NCBI RefSeq assembly: GCF_029168945.1
Contig: NC_083602.1
Coordinates: 80,000,600-80,064,599, forward strand
Source of the DNA: Cannabis sativa
Taxonomy: Eukaryota > Streptophyta > Magnoliopsida > Rosales > Cannabaceae
DNA: 64,000 nucleotides
Reading direction: 5' to 3'
The notes under the pieces were generated by a model, which was given only the letters and a program-made list of their open reading frames with translations, searched no databases and was not told the origin of the DNA. Positions within the stretch are counted from its first letter, which is position 1; each line of letters starts with the position of its first letter. Both the position numbers and the translations under genes were made by a program. This document shows positions 35,591 through 46,856 of this stretch, piece after piece.

Positions 35591-36450
35591 ATGACCATGA
35601 CCAATCCCATGTTATCACTATTGACTGATAATAAGCTGAGTGGATCTAACTTTCCTAAATTGAGAGAGAATATTAACATTGCTCTCATAGGTAAAAGTGC
35701 CTTGTTTGTGTTAACTGAACCGTCTCCTGAGCAGCCGGGTGACAATGCAACTAAAGCTGTAAAAGAGAAGTACGAGGTTTGGCAGAATGCTAACAACAAA
35801 GCTCAATACTTCATGCTTTCCAGTATGGTTGACACCTTGAAAACAAGGTTTGCAAACACTGTCACGGCTGTAGAAATCATGACACAGTTAACTGAACTAT
35901 TCGGAATGGGATCAATTCAGTCTCGCTTTGACGCGAGAAAGAAATTTATCAATGCACGGATGGAACCCCATCAGTATGTGTGTGATCACCTTCTCCAGAT
36001 GGCAACTTATTTCCAGGAAGCCCAGAATCATGGAGCTGAAATGGATAAGACAACTCAAGTGAGTCTTATCTTGAATAGTCTGACTCCAGGCTTTTTGCTC
36101 TGCACCTCAAAGTATGTCATAAATAAGAAGGAACAAGACTTTCACACGTTAGTCAATGACCTTCAGACATATGAAAATTTGATTGGAGGACCGAAGAAGA
36201 AAGGGAGTAAACCTCATGATTCTAGAAATGGTAATGTGGCGACTAAAGTTGAGGGAAACTTTGCCTCTACTTCCAAAACCAAAAACAAGAAGAAGTGGAA
36301 GAATAGCTAGAAGCCTGTTCAAACATTAAAAGGAAAATGCTTCTTTTGCAATGAAAAAGGACACTAGAAACCCCAATGCCCTAAATTTCTTACAAACAAA
36401 ACAAGGTATTTCTTTTCCTATAAACATATGTGTTTTAGTGAATTATTATC
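35591..36450 (+). pseudogene. gag of copia C (UBN2-type), with two in-frame stops
   Basis: The ATG at 35591 opens 240 codons to a TAG at 36308-36310. The protein shows L-S-G-S-N-F-P-K-L-R-E-N-I-N, E-K-Y-E-V-W-Q-N-A-N, M-T-Q-L-T-E-L-F-G and F-I-N-A-R-M, the pattern of Ty1/Copia gag (UBN2 / gag-polypeptide type). A basic tail (K-K-K-W-K-N) precedes the stop. In the same frame beyond it the zinc knuckle C-F-F-C-N-E-K-G-H can be read, followed by a second stop (about 36366) before the last Cys. So the capsid part is intact and the nucleic-acid-binding end is damaged. The upstream in-frame start at 35570 is less likely, because it lies before the predicted splice acceptor. Confidence 0.85.
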
Positions 36451-38243
36451 CATTTGGATTATTAATTCTTGACCTACCAACCATGTTTATTTGCTTTTCT
36501 TCTTATTACAACCCAAACTGCTTGAACTCGGATGCTGTCTTAGCGAGTTGAATCAGAAGGTTGAACAAAAAGGGGTGGAGTTCGTCCAAGATGAAGATGA
36601 AGCTCTTTTTCTTATTATTTGTGAATTAACTATTTTAGTTTCAGCACAATTTGGATTTCAATTATTAGTTTGGAATTATATTCCCTATTTTTTATATTGT
36701 TGCAAACAATTCCTTTAATTTTGGAGAATTTTATAATAAAGTTTTCTATTTTGGAAATAAATTACATTTATGAATTGAGCTTCATTCACTTTATCTTGTG
36801 TATGCCAGTACCAATTATATTGATATGTTTTAATGATTGTATGTGTATGTTTTTTTATTATTGATACAAATTCTATAGTATCTTAAACGCTTCAAAGAGT
36901 TAATACTACATAGACAATAAAATTTCTTTCTGCGATTATGAATAATTGTTAATTCTAACAATAATTATTAAGAATTTGTTTAATAGAAAGATCTTTTGAT
37001 CTGATAGGGATGGAAAAAGTTAAGAATAATATGCAGTTCATTAATCTTTTATATCTATTGAACTCTGAATTATATTCATAACTCCACATGATCTCTATAA
37101 CACTTAGAGAACCGTGATCTCTATACCCCTTAGGGGTGGATCATAATCTCTATATACTTAGAATTGGACTATACTATTGAAATATATAGTTCATTTTGAA
37201 CTCTGGACTATATTCAATACACCACAGTACTCTTTGTCACACATATTTTAAACATGGAAGTAATATAATGAATTAGCAATTATCAGAATAAATTCTTGAT
37301 CTTGATTTATGTTCCAGTTTATATTTACTGTTGTAATAGAAATTGATACCAATAAAGTTCTTTGACAATGTTTCACACTACCTTATTTGAGTGGGAGAAT
37401 TTTTAAATATTTTTACCCATCTTCATTTGGTTGACACTTGTGATAGGAACTTAAGAACACGAATGAGAAAGTAAATCTAACCATTCATATGGATAGGAAT
37501 AACTTATCAGAATTATGAGAATAAGATAGTAGAATTCTTGCATAGTCTATTCGAATGACTTGTGCAAAGATTCCTAATCCTCATAAAAATTTTATGGTAT
37601 CTTAATTTGATTACTTAATCTCTAGCAAGTATTTTATACTTCATTTAAAATACTATATTGCTATGTTGATGACTTAGTCTAGAAGTTTCAGACCAAGATA
37701 ATATGCCACAATTAGATATCCCTCAAAACAATAGTAAGAGGCTAAATGTACTTTTATGTATAATTTAACCAGACATCTAATATTGAGTGGGAGCCATCTG
37801 AGATGTAATCAAAGAAGGGACATTAAGGCACAGTCAAGAAAGATTTATGAAAGTGACCTATGTTGGTTACTCTGGGGGTGGAGGAGTTATTCTAGAAGAG
37901 TGTAAAAACCCATCTATAATAATTCAAGCTCCATCAGTGAAGATATATAACTTTGTAAATTTGAAATTACCTGAAAGTTATTCAACTGAAGGAAATTCTA
38001 CACTGTATTATCTCTATTTGATTCTTTAAAGAATGAGAGATATGTCTTCTGTTTATTCAGATGTACTTAATAAGCAGTAAGGATTTCAGTATCCCTTGAT
38101 GAGTAATGCATATAGTAAAGGATGTTGCATAATGTTTTATGAACATAGTTCCAGAAATTTGGGTTGAGTCAAATATACTACACTTGATCTAAAGATCAAG
38201 ACAATAGATTGATTGGAATGCACAACTTGTTTTATGTTAGTGC
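36451..38243 (+). pseudogene. pol remnants of copia C
   Basis: No continuous frame. A reverse-transcriptase catalytic motif Y-V-D-D-L-V is readable at 37662-37680. A stretch near 36990-37040 aligns with the integrase D-R-G-G-E region of copia A, but the motif itself is altered. Near 37855-37890 a Y-S-G-G-G motif equals one in copia A (about 9493). Most of protease, integrase and reverse transcriptase is missing. Several AT-rich open stretches around 36400-36860 are not recognisable proteins. Confidence 0.55.
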
Positions 38244-38254
38244 AAGTGGGAGTT
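38244..38254 (+). promoter_or_regulatory. Polypurine tract of copia C
   Basis: AAGTGGGAGTT abuts the 3' LTR. Confidence 0.7.
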
Positions 38255-40125
38255 TGTTGGGATTTTATGCCCTAAATAAAACCCATTACAATCTAATCTG
38301 ATTTGTTATCAATAAGAGATTAGAAGTGATTTATGTTAACATGTAGTTTTCATGTTTATGGTTTAATATATGTACAAAATCAGTTAAGTCCAGAACATAC
38401 AGTCATTCACAATTACAGTGATGTCAACACAGTGGAATGTGATTGTGATTATATGATTCGAAAGACTAAGTCCTTGTTTCATCAGTGCATTGGATTTACA
38501 CTTATGTGATAATCAACGATGAAGAGTACTTACACTTTGAATAAGTGTTATGTTCTTTTCAGAACATTGGCAAAGTATACTAGTTTTGAATGTATGGAGT
38601 ATACATTGGACTGGACCGATATTGGTCTTAGTTAAGATATTATAATACTTACTGTTGTACCTTTCCAAGTCAATATCACTAGTTGATCTTAGATCAAAAG
38701 ATCTTAATCTTGATATGGTTAGGCTCAATCTCAGGAGTGCTATTCATGTTTTTTGATTTGTTAGTTAAGCCTACTTTTGGGTCAGGGTGATACGTACATT
38801 GTGGGAACATGATAGTATGATTGAGTGGGAGCGCTAAACATAAATATGGAATCTATAGCTTCTATAAGTATTTAGAAGTCAAGTGATGATTTCCTTCGAG
38901 CTTAGCTAAATAGAGGTAAATGGAAGAGCTCTCGTTTCAGTGATTATATTTTAGTTCCCTAAAACATCATTTACAGGTAGCTAAGTGTTTTAAGGAGCAA
39001 AATACATTGAGGGGGGAAACGGTAAATTTATCCCTACTCGGTGTAAATCATCTATATAGAGGATCTTTGATGAATTGAGATTATAACGATGGTTAAATGT
39101 GATAGCGTATCTATATGGTGGAACATATAGAGCGTTCTATATAACTGAGAGAGAAATTCTATGTTCTAAGAGTGGATGCAACAAGGAATTAATAAGTTAG
39201 GGAATTTACTTGGTAAATTCGGTACAGATTATTGGAAGCTCAGTAATATAGGTCCATGGTCACCATTCTAGTTGAGACCATACTGCTTGTAAGACTCAGA
39301 TAATTGATTCTGATTCATCAATAATAATTCTAGGATTAGACTATGTCTAGTTTATGAATTTTCACTAAGCAAGGGCCAAATTGTGAAGAAAAGAGATTCT
39401 AGGTTTTATTTATTAATTAAGAGATTTTAAATTTCTAATTAATAATTATATTAAATGAAAATATTATTTAATAATTTATTTTAGTTATTAAATAATTAGT
39501 TTTGGCATTTAAATTGTTAGAATTGGAAAATTGGCATTTTTAAGAAAATAGAAATGAAAATTGTAAAAATTGCAAAATACTAGGTGGGTCCCATTAACTC
39601 TATGGCCGGCCACTTGGAGAGGCTTTTTCCAATTAATATTTTCATTATTTTAATGCGAAATAATTACTAACCTAAACATAGTGGTTATCTATAAATAGAT
39701 AGTGATGGCTCACACTTAACAAGTGATTCAAGATATTGAAAATCAGAAAAAAAAAAAATTGAGCCACGCACTATCCTTCTATAGCCGACCCCTCTCTCTA
39801 TCTCTTCTTATTCTAATTTTCGAAAACCTTGAGTGATAGAGTAGTGCCCACACACATCAATTGGTATCTCAATCATAGTCTGGAAGATCGTGTAGAATCC
39901 AAACTTAAGAGAAGGACATTCAGACTAAAATCTTGGTGATACTCTACGACAGAAAGGATGCAAGGGTTGGAGATCTGAGTGGAAGGAGACATATTATTCC
40001 GCTGCACCCAATGTAAGGTTTCCTAAACTTTATATGTGTTTATTATCCTTTTAGAAGTTCATATTTAGGATGTTAAACAACTTACTTGTTAGTAAATCTA
40101 AGGTCCTGGTAAAATATTTCCAACA
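38255..40125 (+). repeat. 3' LTR of copia C
   Basis: It begins TGTTGGGATTTTATGCCC and ends TTTCCAACA. It is complete at 1871 bp. TATA box 39690-39698; GTAAGG at 40013. Confidence 0.92.
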
Positions 40126-40130
40126 GTACG

Positions 40131-42292
40131 ATGGTGGTGCAGACTCGTAGGGGCCTGGTTGATCCAGCCAATCCACAGATCATGGATCCTGCATTGCCGA
40201 ACCTAGGAAACGCAAGGGTTCTGCCAGCTATTACTCCTTAACAGCGGGCAAACGTAGGTCACAGTGTAACGAGTCACGGTGTAACGACTACTATAGATGA
40301 AATCGCGCCTGGTGTGCAAGAGACTGGGAATAACAGTTCAGCACCCAACCAGGGCATTCATAACACAGTCGTTCCGCCTGTTACAAACACTCAAACAACT
40401 ATTGGAGATGATACTGAGTTACAAAATCTCCGTGCTGCTCTTGGGCTCGTGCAGGGTCACACCAATACCCTACATCATGATCAGGAAGATCTGCGCGCTG
40501 CGGTAAATCTTGCGTTCGAGGAACAAAGGCGCATGTTTACCGAGTAGAGAGATAGAGAGATGGAAGCGTTAAGGGCTCGTCATACAGAGATTGAAAATCG
40601 TAGTCGGCAAGCTACCGTGCTGATACAAAAAGCCTACCAAACTATAGCTCAGCAACCTCCGAGTGTCAAACCCCTAGGTGAGACAGACGAAGATTCAGCG
40701 ATGAACACTTCACAGACTACAAATGGTCAGCCGCCCAATCCTCGGTCACGAGTTCCACTTGTGGGAAAAGTGGTAGGCAGGCAGACCTTGTCTAGTAATT
40801 CATCGGGAGAGGTCATACCTGATGGTTACAACCAGGTGAATGGTGCCATTCCACCTGTCAACCAAGCAAATCAATCGCTAAGGCAGCTAGGGGCTTCTGT
40901 ATTCGAAAGGTTGGGCATGACTCACAACCTAATGAATGATTTGAACAGAAGGAGAGGAGTAGACGATCAGACTGTCACGACGATCGTTCAGCCCAAAGCC
41001 CGTGCTCAAATTCCCGCTCAGAGGGATACTTATGTGATTAAAATCGACCAGAATGCCCAGCAAGTTAGCCCAGCCGTACAGGCACAGCTAGACGAACTGA
41101 AAAATATATTCCAAGGCAAAGCTGGACAAAGAAATAATGATCTCGAGCAGGACCGAGCACGTGGAACTCTTGTCTCTCCCGAGATCAATCCTCTGGCATT
41201 GCCCCACAAGTTTAAAATGCCACCATGGAAAATGTATACAGGAAGACAAGATCCTCTTTCCCACCTCAAGTATTTCGAAATGCAAATGGATTTACAAGGG
41301 GTACGAGGAGACGCGTGCTGCAGAATCTTTCCTGCTACCCCGTTAGAAGTCGCCCAGCAATGGTATTTCAAGTTGGCCCCGGGAAAGTTTAGTTCATGGA
41401 AAGCCTTCTCTTCGAAATTCCATGCATAGTTCTCCTCCTCTCCCAAAGACCAGGCGAACCTCTCCGAGCATATATCAGCAGATTCATGACGGAGGCAACC
41501 AAAGTTTCACAGGTAACTGAAGATGGAAAGTTATCCGCGATACTGGGGGGCATTGAAGTCCTCGGTGAACTTTGGAAGGATATAAGGAAGAATGGGCCGG
41601 TAGACTCAATGAGTGATTTTCTTGACTGTGCCGAAGGCTTCATCAAGCTCGAAGAAGCCATTCAACGAGCGGAAGGTGAGCAAAACCCTGGCAAGTCAAA
41701 AAATCCTTCTACTGGAACATCGGCTCAACTCCCCCATTACTCAAATAATTCGAACTCAAGTGGTAAGCGTTCTAGCAACAACCACAGGCAAGGGAACGGG
41801 AAGAAGGGAAAATTTGCCGGCAAATCCGAACAAGCTCCCCGGGAGAATCAAGAAAAGTACACTGCATTCACTATCATGACTGAAGACGTAGAAAGTATTT
41901 ACATGGAAACTCAATCATTGGTCCCATATAAAAAACCCGGGCCCATGAAGAAAGATATCAGCAAGACGGACATGACAAAGTTTTGTCGATTCCACGAAGA
42001 CTATGGCCATCACACTAATGAATGCAACAAGCTGAAGCGGGAAATTGAATTCCTCATAAGGAAAAACAACCCACACTTGCAAGAGTATGTCAAGACCAAT
42101 CAGGGTCAGAGGTACGACAATAACAAAGAGTTACTACCTCCACCGGTAGATGAGCATCTGCAAGTCATCATTGGAGGCCCGCATATTGCTAGAGATTTGG
42201 GCAAAGCTCCGGAGAGGTATGCTCGAATAGCGCAGCATGAACAAGAAGAAGTTATCCTAGCTGTGGAAGAAAAGAAGCCCAAAGTTCCATGA
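40131..42292 (+). pseudogene. gag of Tat-1, broken
   Basis: The ATG at 40131 lies 5 bp after copia C. One frame runs to 41429 through stops at 40239-40241 and 40545-40547. It is Gln/Asn-rich at first and then has the capsid start (L-A-L-P-H-K-F-K-M-P-P-W-K-M-Y). After a frameshift near 41400-41440 the frame continues with Q-R-P-G-E-P-L-R-A-Y-I-S-R-F, a hallmark of Gypsy gag, to a TGA at 42290-42292. A zinc-finger-like C-R-F-H-E-D-Y-G-H-H-T-N-E-C lies near 41985-42026. All four stops lie where a Gln or Arg codon would need only a single C-to-T change. It would encode the virus-like particle protein. Confidence 0.85.
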
Positions 42293-42790
42293 GAAGGAGG
42301 GCCAACCATAACTTTCAACGATGAAGACGCTGTCAAAGTTAGATTTCCACACAACGATCCGCTGGTTGTGGAAGTCCAGATAGCCAATAAAATGGTGGCC
42401 AGAACCATGATTGATAATGGACCCTCTTCCAATATCTTGTTCAAAACTACTTATGAAAAGATGGGACTACAGCCCAAGCATCTAACCCCATGTCTCCAGC
42501 CTGTCTACGGTTTCTCCGGTCAAGGAGTCGCACCTCTAGGACAAATTTGTCTACCCCTCACTGTTGGAAAATCTCCGACGAGCATGACTATCATTACACA
42601 GTTCCTGATATTAGATGTTCCTTCAGCTTTTAACGTAATGCTAGGCCGACCGGCCTTGTATGACTTAAAGGTTGTCACATCAATATTCCACTCATGCTTG
42701 AAGTTTCCAACAAAGAATGGGGTAGGGTATCTGAGAGGAAACCAGCAGTCTGCTCGAGAATGTTATAACCTTGCAGTGGGAAAGGCTTAG
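42293..42790 (+). pseudogene. Protease region of Tat-1
   Basis: It continues the gag frame past one stop. The active-site motif I-D-N-G-P-S (family: D-N-G-S-S) follows R-T-M near 42405. F-N-V-M-L-G-R-P-A-L-Y is the typical second half (I-L-G-R family). A TAG at 42788-42790 and a frame change near a run of nine A bases (42826-42834) separate it from reverse transcriptase. Confidence 0.8.
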
Positions 42791-42984
42791 AAGGAAGTAT
42801 CCTCCAGCCAGAGCATAGACAAGGGAAAAAAAAATTCCCAAGTAAGGAACTTCCCAAGGCGGGGATGAAGATGTGGATCCTCGACTTGGGGACCCAAGCA
42901 GCAATGTTGGACCTGTGGAAGAGTTAGAAAGAGATCGATATCAATCTAGATATCCCGACCAGAAAGCTAAAGATTGGAAAGGAT

Positions 42985-44350
42985 TTGTTGCTTGAAGTAA
43001 AATCAGAATTGATAAAATTTCTGAGAGCAAACCTAGACGTTTTTGCCTGGTCACATGTGGATATAGTTGGAATTGATCCTTCTAGCATTTCGCACGTTCT
43101 GAATATTGATCCCAACTTTCGGCCAGTCCAACAAAAGTTAAGACTACTGGACAAAGAACGAGCATTAGCCTTGAAGGAAGAAGTAGAAAAGTTGTGCAAC
43201 AAGAATTTTATAATTGAAGCTTTCTACCCAGCTTGGGTCGCAAATCGCGTATTGGTGCCCAAGCTGAACAAGAAATGGTGAGTTTGTATTGATTTTACAG
43301 ACCTCAATAAAGCATGCCCCAAAGACTATTTTCCACTTCCAAGGATCGATCAGCTTGTAGATGCAACAGTAGCGCATGAAATATTAAGCTTCATGGACAC
43401 TTATTCAGGCTACAATCAAATGAAAATGCATCCACCAGACTAAGAACATGCATGTTTCCGAACATATATGGGTCTATATTGCTACAAAGTAATGTCGTTT
43501 GGTCTAAAAAATGCTGGAGCGACATACCAAAGATTGGTAAACAAAATGTTTAAAGACCAGATCAGACGAAATATGGAACTGTACGTGGATGACATGCTCG
43601 TCAAATCCAGGAAGACCGGGGGGCACATAGACGACCTGGACGAATGCTTCAAAGTCCTCAGAAAATACAATATGAAACTAAATCCGTCAATGTGTTCCTT
43701 TGGAGTCAGCTCAGGAAAGTTTTTGGGTTTCATCGTCAATGTCTGAGGAATTGCAGCCAATCCAGAGAAGATTCAAGCCCTCCATGATATGAAGTCGCCA
43801 ACTAAAACCAAGGAAGTGCAAAGTTTGACTAGTCGGATCGCCGCACTCAGCAGGTTTGTTTCAAAATCAACAGATAACTGTGTCACATTCTTCAATATCC
43901 TATGAGGAAATAAGCAGTTCAAGTGGACGGAGGAGTGTGAAAAAGCTTTCCAAGAGCTAAAAGCACAACTTGCAAAACCTCCCGTACTCTCAAAACCTCA
44001 GGACGGAGTAGAACTTAGAATATACTTAGCTGTCACGGAACATGCCGTAAGTGTCGTGCTAATCAAAGAAGAGAACAACATACAACACCTAGTCTATTAT
44101 ATCAGTAAAATACTCATTGAGGCCGGGGGCCGATAACCATTAATAGAAAAGCTCGCATACTGCCTTATCCTAGCAACAAGAAAATTAAGGCCTTATTTTC
44201 AAGCTCATCCTATTTGGGTGTACACTAACCAACCATTACGCCAAATACTTACAAAAGCTAGATGCCTCTGGACAGCTACTCAAGTGGGCAGTGGAGTTGG
44301 GCAATACGAAATTACTTTCCAACCCCGAACAGCAATCAAAGGCAAAGCCT
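42985..44350 (+). pseudogene. Reverse transcriptase and RNase H of Tat-1
   Basis: The domains are readable in one frame through stops at 43279, 43441, 43744, 43903 and 44134. Motifs: D-F-T-D-L-N-K-A-C-P-K-D-Y-F, S-F-M-D-T-Y-S-G-Y-N-Q, V-M-S-F-G-L-K-N-A-G-A-T-Y-Q-R and the catalytic Y-V-D-D-M. These are the Tat-type variants. The following RNase H part (W-T-E-E-C-E-K-A-F, Y-I-S-K-I-L, E-K-L-A-Y) is degenerate, and a frame change lies near 44255. The catalytic aspartates of the polymerase are kept. Confidence 0.88.
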
Positions 44351-44457
44351 TAGCAGACTTGTGGTAGAATGCACATGCAAGAAAGAAAGCATACCGAAAA
44401 GCAACCCCGAGCCGGTACAAACACCTCAGCCAAGTAACAATGAAGATAAGCCGACCT

Positions 44458-44985
44458 AGAAACTACATGTAGATGGGTCGGCTACAAATATGCTATCTGG
44501 TGCAGGAATGTCCCTTGTCATGCATGGGGGGCAACACCTACACGCTGCAGTCAAGTTTGGATTCAAAGCATATAATAACGAGGCTGAGTATAAAGCTCTA
44601 ATTGTTGGATTAAAATTAGCCCAGGATATGAAAGTCGAACAGATTGAAATCTGCAGTGATTCACAACTGGTGGTAAATCACGTATCCAGATAATACGAGG
44701 CTTGGGGAGAAAAGATGATAGTATATCTGAGCAAAATACATGATCTGCTCACACTTCAAAAGCTACGGTCTCAAACAATTTCGAAGGAAGAAAACACAAC
44801 TGCAGACGCGTTAGCTCGATTGACAAGCAGCAATGTAAGTGACAAGGCGAACTTGGTTCCTATTCAGTTCCTCGAAGAGCCTAGCATCACTGGCACGGAA
44901 GAAATCAAAATGATTGATACTTCCCCAAAAGGGATGACACCAAATAGCAGCCTACCTCGACTCTGGGAAACTCCCAGATAATCGA
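44458..44985 (+). pseudogene. Archaeal-type RNase H (aRH) of Tat-1
   Basis: This second RNase H domain is the mark of the Tat lineage. The four metal-binding positions are visible: V-D-G-S-A, N-N-E-A-E-Y-K-A-L-I, C-S-D-S-Q-L-V and T-A-D-A-L-A-R-L. One stop (44691-44693) interrupts it after the third motif. It presumably replaces or helps the decayed first RNase H in removing RNA from the hybrid. Confidence 0.85.
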
Positions 44986-45009
44986 AATGAAGCCCAAAAA
45001 ATGAGAAGG

Positions 45010-46175
45010 AAAGCTGCATGATATATTATTGTAGAGGGAATTATGTACAGAAGAGGATTCTCAATGCCATTCCTCAGATGTGTTACTCAAGAAGAAGCTT
45101 CACGACTCCTATCTGAAGTGCACGATGGATTTTGTGGAAATCATGCCGCCGAGCAAAGCTTATCTAAGAAAATTCTAAGGCAAGGTTATTTCTGGCCAAC
45201 GATGATTGAAGATTCAGAAGCCTATGTTAAGAAATGTGACAAATTCTAGAGATTTTAAAAGATACCTCGAGCTCCACCTAACGAGTTGACTCAGATGCAA
45301 AGTCAATGCCCCTTTGCCATTTGGGGAATTGACCTGATTAGACAATTACCCAAGGGCAAGGAGTGCAATACACAGTGGTAGCGGTTGATTACTTCACTAA
45401 GTGGACAGAAGCCAAAACACTCGCAACCATTACATCAAAGAAAGTTCAAGACTTTATTGTGAAGCACATAATCTGCTGGTTCGGACTGCCGTACAAGATA
45501 GTTTCAAACAATGGCAAGCAGTTCGACAGCTAATCCTTCACTGACTTTTGTGCGAACCATGGTATCATCAAACGTTTCTCAATAGTGGTCCATCCTCAAG
45601 CGAATGGTCAAGTTGAAGCAATTAATAAGACCTTGAAGGATACACTGAAGAAAAAACTCGAAGATGCCAAAAGAAAATGGCGAGAAGAGCTTCTTGAAGT
45701 TCTATGGTCATATCAGACAACTGAGAAAACGACAACCAGACAGACACCATTCGCTATGGCATAGGGATATGAAGCTATGCTGCCTGTAGAACTTGAGCCA
45801 CCATCCCACAGAAGATTGATGTACAACCAAGATACCAATCACCTACTCCTAGCTGAATCACTCGATGAAATCGAAGAAAGACGAGCCACTACAAACCTGA
45901 AGTTGATGGCCCATCAAAAAAAAGTAGCTCGATATTTCAATAAACAAGTGAAGGCTCGAAAATTCTTCGTGGGAGATATGGTCCTGAGAAGGGTATTCCT
46001 AAACACAAAAGACAGTGCGGCAGGGGTACTTGGACCTGATTGGGAAGGACCATATCAAGTGGTCAAAGTTCTCGAATCTGGAGCATACAAATTAGGTAAG
46101 TATGACAAAAAAATGCAACTTGTTCTAGTACCACGGTATTCGAATTGGGAACATTTAATAAAATACTATGAATAA
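45010..46175 (+). pseudogene. Integrase of Tat-1, catalytic Asp changed
   Basis: The zinc domain reads G-F-C-G-N-H-A-A-E and C-D-K-F, so the last Cys of HHCC is Phe. The core has W-G-I-D-L (first Asp), V-S-N-N-G-K-Q-F where the family has S-D-N-G (second catalytic Asp now Asn) and Q-V-E-A-I-N-K (Glu). Stops lie at 45247, 45531 and 45762, and a frameshift near 45360. The C-terminal part from 45777 is open (132 codons), with G-D-M-V-L-R-R-V-F, L-G-P-D-W-E-G-P-Y and W-E-H-L-I-K-Y-Y, ending at 46175. The enzyme cannot be active. Confidence 0.88.
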
Positions 46176-46853
46176 AGTACCAGATCGGATGACCATGCTA
46201 AGTACTGAACGAACATTTACTCTTAAGTAAATGGCCTGCTAGGCGGACTACGCTCAAAGGTTTCGACAAAAGGAAAAAGTACTCAAGTAAGGTGACCACC
46301 ATTTAAAGTACAATTTCTCTTTCTACAATTTGTTTTATTTCATGTTAAGCTAAAAGATCAGATTAGATCAAATAGCTCTGATGTAAGTTACTACGGTAAC
46401 AAACACATTTTTCAACCAATAAATGAATAAAGATAGTTATTTCAAAATTCAAATTGAGTCAAAATTATCAGCATGTCTCTAATTTACCATCCAGTGCATA
46501 AAAAAGGTTTTGTCAAACCCCGAAGCACCGCACAGATAAAAAGCATACTTGTAAGAAACAAGTGACCAAGAGTCATAAGTTTGCTCGGTCACTTCGGGGC
46601 ACCTATATCTGTAAAAAGAATTTGGTAAAGATAAAACAGTCACAATTGCACGATGGTTATAAACAGAGAATGAAATTCATTAAAGATAACAAAAGCACGT
46701 AATACTGGGATTAAAAGCTACCTCATCAGCCCATTGTTTGTAAAATGAAAAATAATTCCAAGTTTAAAGACCACTTGGCCGACCATGATGTCTTAGAAAA
46801 GGCCTTATGGCCGAATAAGATATATAAAAATAAAAGGATAAAAGAAGAAGTTT
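46176..46853. other. Tat-1 spacer between pol and aORF, with hairpins
   Basis: No gene. CCCCGAAG (46518-46525) can pair with CTTCGGGG (46592-46599). Nested inside, AGTGACC (46561-46567) can pair with GGTCACT (46587-46593). The spacer separates two converging genes and would be the place for their transcript ends. Confidence 0.55.
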
Positions 46854-46856
46854 TTA

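Larger units (their letters stand above)
30560..40125 (+). mobile_element. Copia C: Ty1/Copia element with gag, 5' LTR truncated
   Basis: Order: partial 5' LTR (30560-32184), decayed primer site, leader, gag, shortened pol, polypurine tract, full 3' LTR. It lies just before Tat-1 gag. The right flank is GTACG followed by the gag ATG, so it had inserted in the Tat-1 5' UTR. A deletion then removed the Tat LTR end, the Tat primer site and the first part of the copia LTR. Between gag and the 3' LTR only about 1.8 kb remain, so most of pol is gone. Confidence 0.88.

Noticed and set aside
36351..36864. Three hydrophobic open frames after copia C gag
   Set aside because: The runs of Phe, Leu and Ile come from AT-rich DNA. 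No start context, not present in copia A, no family match.
14150..40125. Reading copia B 5' LTR and copia C 3' LTR as one element
   Set aside because: The flanks (ATGTC and GTACG) do not match. The sequence between holds Tat and Tekay parts and a second primer site at 32185.
41030..41661. Minus-strand frames of 90-138 codons opposite Tat-1 gag
   Set aside because: They are shadows of the gag codons on the other strand.
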